Shown here one piece after another: positions 62,501 through 64,000 of a DNA stretch of 64,000 bases. The DNA comes from Verrucosispora sp. NA02020. Its GTDB lineage: Bacteria; Actinomycetota; Actinomycetes; Mycobacteriales; Micromonosporaceae. A program made the translations under genes and the position numbers. Every line of letters begins with the position of its first letter. Within the stretch, counting starts at the first letter, position 1. The stretch lies in the NCBI RefSeq assembly GCF_013364215.1, contig NZ_CP054923.1, positions 6,758,001-6,822,000 on the forward strand. Direction: 5' to 3'. Below the pieces are notes generated by a model that saw nothing but the letters and a program-made list of their open reading frames with translations, was not told the DNA's origin and did not search any database.

Positions 62501-63465
62501 TCGGTTCGCGACTGGAGTTGCGGCTCGGTGACCCGTCGGACTCGGTGATCGCCCGGCGGGCGGCGGCGGACGTACCGGAGCGAACGCCGGGTCGCGGCAT
62601 CACCGCCGGGAGCCTGCACTTCCTCACCGCCCTGCCGCAGGTCGCCGACGCGGACACCGCCGCTCTGGTGCGGCGGGCGGCGGAGAGCTGGTCCGGTCCG
62701 CCGGCACCCCGGGTACGGCTGCTCCCGGCGGTGCTGCCGTACTCGGAGATCGACCTGACCGGCACCGCCGGGTTGCGGATCCCGGTCGGGATCGCCGAAG
62801 CGGACCTGCGGCCGGTGGTGCTCGACTTCGCCACCGAGCCGCACTTCGTGGTCTACGGCGACGCCGAGTGCGGCAAGTCGTCGTTCCTCCGCGCGCTGGC
62901 CCAGTCGATCGTCACCCGGTTCACCCCGGAGCAGGCGCGGGTGATCCTGGTCGACTACCGCCGCAGCCTGCTCGGCGCGATCGAGACCGAACACCTGATC
63001 GGGTACGGCACCGCCGCCGCGCACACCGCCGACCTGGTGGAGTCCGCGGCCGGTTACCTGCAGGGCCGTACGCCCGGTCCCGAGGTCGGGCCGGCGCAGT
63101 TGCGCGACCGTTCGTGGTGGACCGGCCCGGAGTTGTTCGTGCTGGTCGACGACTACGACCTGGTGGCGAGCGGGCCGGCGAACCCACTGCGGGCGCTGGA
63201 GGAACACCTGCCGCACGCCCGCGACGTCGGGTTGCACCTGGTGCTGGTCCGCCGCTGCGGCGGTGCCGGCCGGGCCCAGTACGAGCCGGTCGTGCAGCGG
63301 CTGCGTGAACTGTCCACCTCGGGCCTGGTGATGTCGGGCAGCCCCGAGGAGGGCGCGTTGGTGGGTGCGGTCCGGCCCGGCCCGCTGCCGCCCGGACGCG
63401 GTCGACTGTCCACCCGGCGGGAGGGTGTCCGCCTGGTGCAGTTGGCATACCTGCCGCCACAGTGA
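59521..63465 (+). CDS. eccC: type VII secretion ATPase EccC
   Basis: Motor of the type VII system. The 1,314-residue protein (GTG 59521, GGGAGG four bases upstream) has two transmembrane helices near residues 40-80 and three FtsK/SpoIIIE ATPase domains with intact P-loops: GATGSGKSE (about 482), GGTQSGKST (about 832) and GDAECGKSS (about 1113). It is a single-chain EccC, not split into Ca and Cb. WxG-type substrates (EsxA/B) and EccB are not in the window and may lie to the right. MycP follows. Confidence 0.95.
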   Translation: MSTVVVRRAARRPAPEIPVGEVPVQAPPEIPAVTGGRWQQMLMVLPMLGGTVAMAMMFGRGGGAYAYVVGAMFGLSTLAMLVTSWGSASGSPRKSEMMAARREYLRHLATLRRQVRQTAARQRSGLCYRHPDPQGLWSTVESHRVWERRPTDADFAVVRVAVGPQTLATPLVPPVTRPLEELEPMTAGALRRFLDAYSVVPELPVAVSLRSFARVFVRAAPAGPAGSPAAQSLVRAMLTQLAVFHSPDELLIAVCAGPERRATWEWVKWLPHTGHPSRVDALGPVRLVASAAVDLEKLLDEVLDSRSRFSPAGPVTEGPHLVVVLDGGDLTGATELAGDGGIDAVTLIDLSSPPPRLLDRFALLLEVRGGRLHSHSADGPAEVGTADALRIAEAEAVARRLAPLRPAAVRGPDAATGAEPGLPELLGIGDPEGFSTEQGWAPRSARDRLRVPIGVGVDGIAVELDLKESAQDGMGPHGLLIGATGSGKSELLRTLVVGLAATHSSEQLNFVLVDFKGGATFASFDRLPHTAAVITNLADALPLVDRMVDAINGELVRRQELLRRAGNFASLRDYERARAAGTALAPLPSLLLVCDEFSELLSAKPDFVDLFVQIGRLGRSLGVHLLLASQRLEEGRLRGLDTHLSYRIGLRTFSSLESRTVLGVPDAYELPRSPGHGYLRFGTEPLVRFKTAYVSGAVRRRLVAAGAAGSERPRLLTFSTHFTPEPEPPAPPVEEDEEPGQETLLDLLITRLADQGPPAHRVWLPPLDGAPGLDEVVGPLTVHPSRGLTSGNPELHGALQVPVALVDKPYEQRRDLLWLALDGAAGHVAVVGGTQSGKSTALRTLICALALTHTPAEVQVYGLDFGGGGLAALRDLPHVGGITGRADPTGVRRTVGEMATLLADRERAFAELGVESMAVWRRRRVEQAAAGTPDTDRFGDVFLVVDGWTTLRGEYDDLEPLITDLATRGLSYGVHVVATAVRWLDFRPAIRDLFGSRLELRLGDPSDSVIARRAAADVPERTPGRGITAGSLHFLTALPQVADADTAALVRRAAESWSGPPAPRVRLLPAVLPYSEIDLTGTAGLRIPVGIAEADLRPVVLDFATEPHFVVYGDAECGKSSFLRALAQSIVTRFTPEQARVILVDYRRSLLGAIETEHLIGYGTAAAHTADLVESAAGYLQGRTPGPEVGPAQLRDRSWWTGPELFVLVDDYDLVASGPANPLRALEEHLPHARDVGLHLVLVRRCGGAGRAQYEPVVQRLRELSTSGLVMSGSPEEGALVGAVRPGPLPPGRGRLSTRREGVRLVQLAYLPPQ

Positions 63466-63560
63466 CGTCGAGTCCACGGAACGTCCCGTAAAGGGGAGGC
63501 GAACCGGTAATCTCCGATCGTCATGTGTCCCTGCGACGAATGGCGGAGGATGTGACCAGG

Positions 63561-64000
63561 GTGCGGCAGAGCGGCCCGCCGGGGCCGCGACGGTTCGCGC
63601 ATCGGGCGCTGCTGGCGGCGGCCACGACGCTGGCAGCCGCGGTCGTGGCCGTTCCGGCCGCTGCCGTGCCGGTCGCCCCGACCTCCTTCGGCGTGCCGGT
63701 GGCCTACGCCCCGGACACCGCCGAACGCGCCGACCAGGTTCGTGACGAGCAGTGGCAGCTCGACAAGCTGGGCGCGCAGATCGCCTGGCGTACCTCGACC
63801 GGGCGTGGCGTGATCGTCGCGGTGATCGACTCCGGGGTGGACGGTTCGCACCCGGACCTGGCCGGTCAGGTGCTCCCCGGTCTCGACCTGGTCGCACCGG
63901 ACGGAGCCGCCGAACCCGATCCGGTCGGGCACGGCACCACGGTCGCCGGACTGATCGCCGGGCGCCGGGACGACCGCCGGGGCGTGGTGGGGCTGGCCCC
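63561..64000 (+). CDS. mycP: mycosin (S8 subtilisin-like protease) MycP, partial
   Basis: The gene runs off the right edge. About 146 codons are visible: a signal peptide (RALLAAATTLAAAVVAVPAAA), the mycosin N-terminal extension (RADQVRDEQWQLDKLGAQIA), the catalytic Asp in VAVIDSGVDG and catalytic His in GHGTTVAGLIAG. The Ser is beyond the window. Mycosins are membrane-anchored proteases of ESX loci. The start is uncertain: in-frame starts at 63525, 63540, 63552 and 63561 exist, and GGAGGA at 63545-63550 best fits 63561. Confidence 0.9.
   Translation, partial: MRQSGPPGPRRFAHRALLAAATTLAAAVVAVPAAAVPVAPTSFGVPVAYAPDTAERADQVRDEQWQLDKLGAQIAWRTSTGRGVIVAVIDSGVDGSHPDLAGQVLPGLDLVAPDGAAEPDPVGHGTTVAGLIAGRRDDRRGVVGLA

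Noticed and set aside
60994..63897. A 967-codon open frame opposite eccC
   Set aside because: It is the shadow of EccC, His/Gln/Arg/Gly-rich, with no start signal and no recognisable family.
1..64000. tRNA or rRNA genes
   Set aside because: No cloverleaf with GGTTCGAATCC-type T-arm or rRNA stretch was noticed by eye; a tRNAscan run would be needed to be sure.

Overview
The window is very GC-rich (roughly 70-75%) with GTG starts, strong G/C in third codon positions, an Lsr2 nucleoid protein, ClpC, type VII secretion genes (eccD, eccC, mycP) and a gene order typical of Actinobacteria. The order lpqE-radA-disA / mutY / clpC-lsr2-lysS-coaX / panD-panC-DUF2520 / DUF3180-folK-folB-folP / folE-ftsH-hpt-tilS-zincin-dacB-ppa follows, with insertions, the block I remember around Rv3584-Rv3628 of Mycobacterium tuberculosis. 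The style of the proteins suggests Micromonospora or a close relative (inference).

Layout. 1-8 kb: end of a membrane protein, LpqE-like lipoprotein, radA, disA (c-di-AMP synthase), an anchored exported protein, peptide deformylase, a two-ACT-domain protein, mutY and an exported C39-like cysteine peptidase. 8-13 kb: clpC, lsr2, lysS, then a methyltransferase relic that has lost its SAM-binding core. 13.9-20.7 kb: a CoA/NAD block on the minus strand (coaX, nadC, nadB, septum-formation-type lipoprotein, panD, panC, DUF2520 oxidoreductase). 20.8-29.8 kb: accessory stretch with a MidA-like methyltransferase directly upstream of a lone nuoD, a large charged membrane protein, and an osmoprotectant ABC transporter whose binding protein looks circularly permuted. 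29.9-33.6 kb: membrane proteins and the folate genes folK, folB and folP.

33.6-46.7 kb: an island of about 13 kb sits between folP and folE, which are neighbours in the mycobacterial order. It encodes a compact type IV secretion-like machine: two-helix pilin-like protein, VirB3/PrgI-like protein, VirB4-like ATPase, VirB6/TrbL-like membrane protein, a VirB8-like candidate, and a lytic transglycosylase/M23 hydrolase. The genes are chained by 4-base overlaps, including three ORFs of 27-38 codons, two of them encoded by a tandem 80-bp repeat. A promoter-like sequence overlapped by a LexA-like box lies upstream. No relaxase, integrase or coupling protein is visible. Beside it are two unknown proteins, a P-loop-less FtsK-like protein and a coiled-coil membrane partner.

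46.7-64 kb: folE, ftsH, hpt, a GlxA-type regulator, gamma-glutamyltransferase, tilS, a zincin-like protein, D-Ala-D-Ala carboxypeptidase, inorganic pyrophosphatase, then type VII secretion genes running off the right edge.

The most unusual sequence feature is a family of three 72-74 bp palindromic elements (13.8, 21.1 and 21.7 kb). They share an identical 26-nt loop, have 23-24 bp perfect stems with paired substitutions, and two of them lie in frame inside the MidA-like gene.
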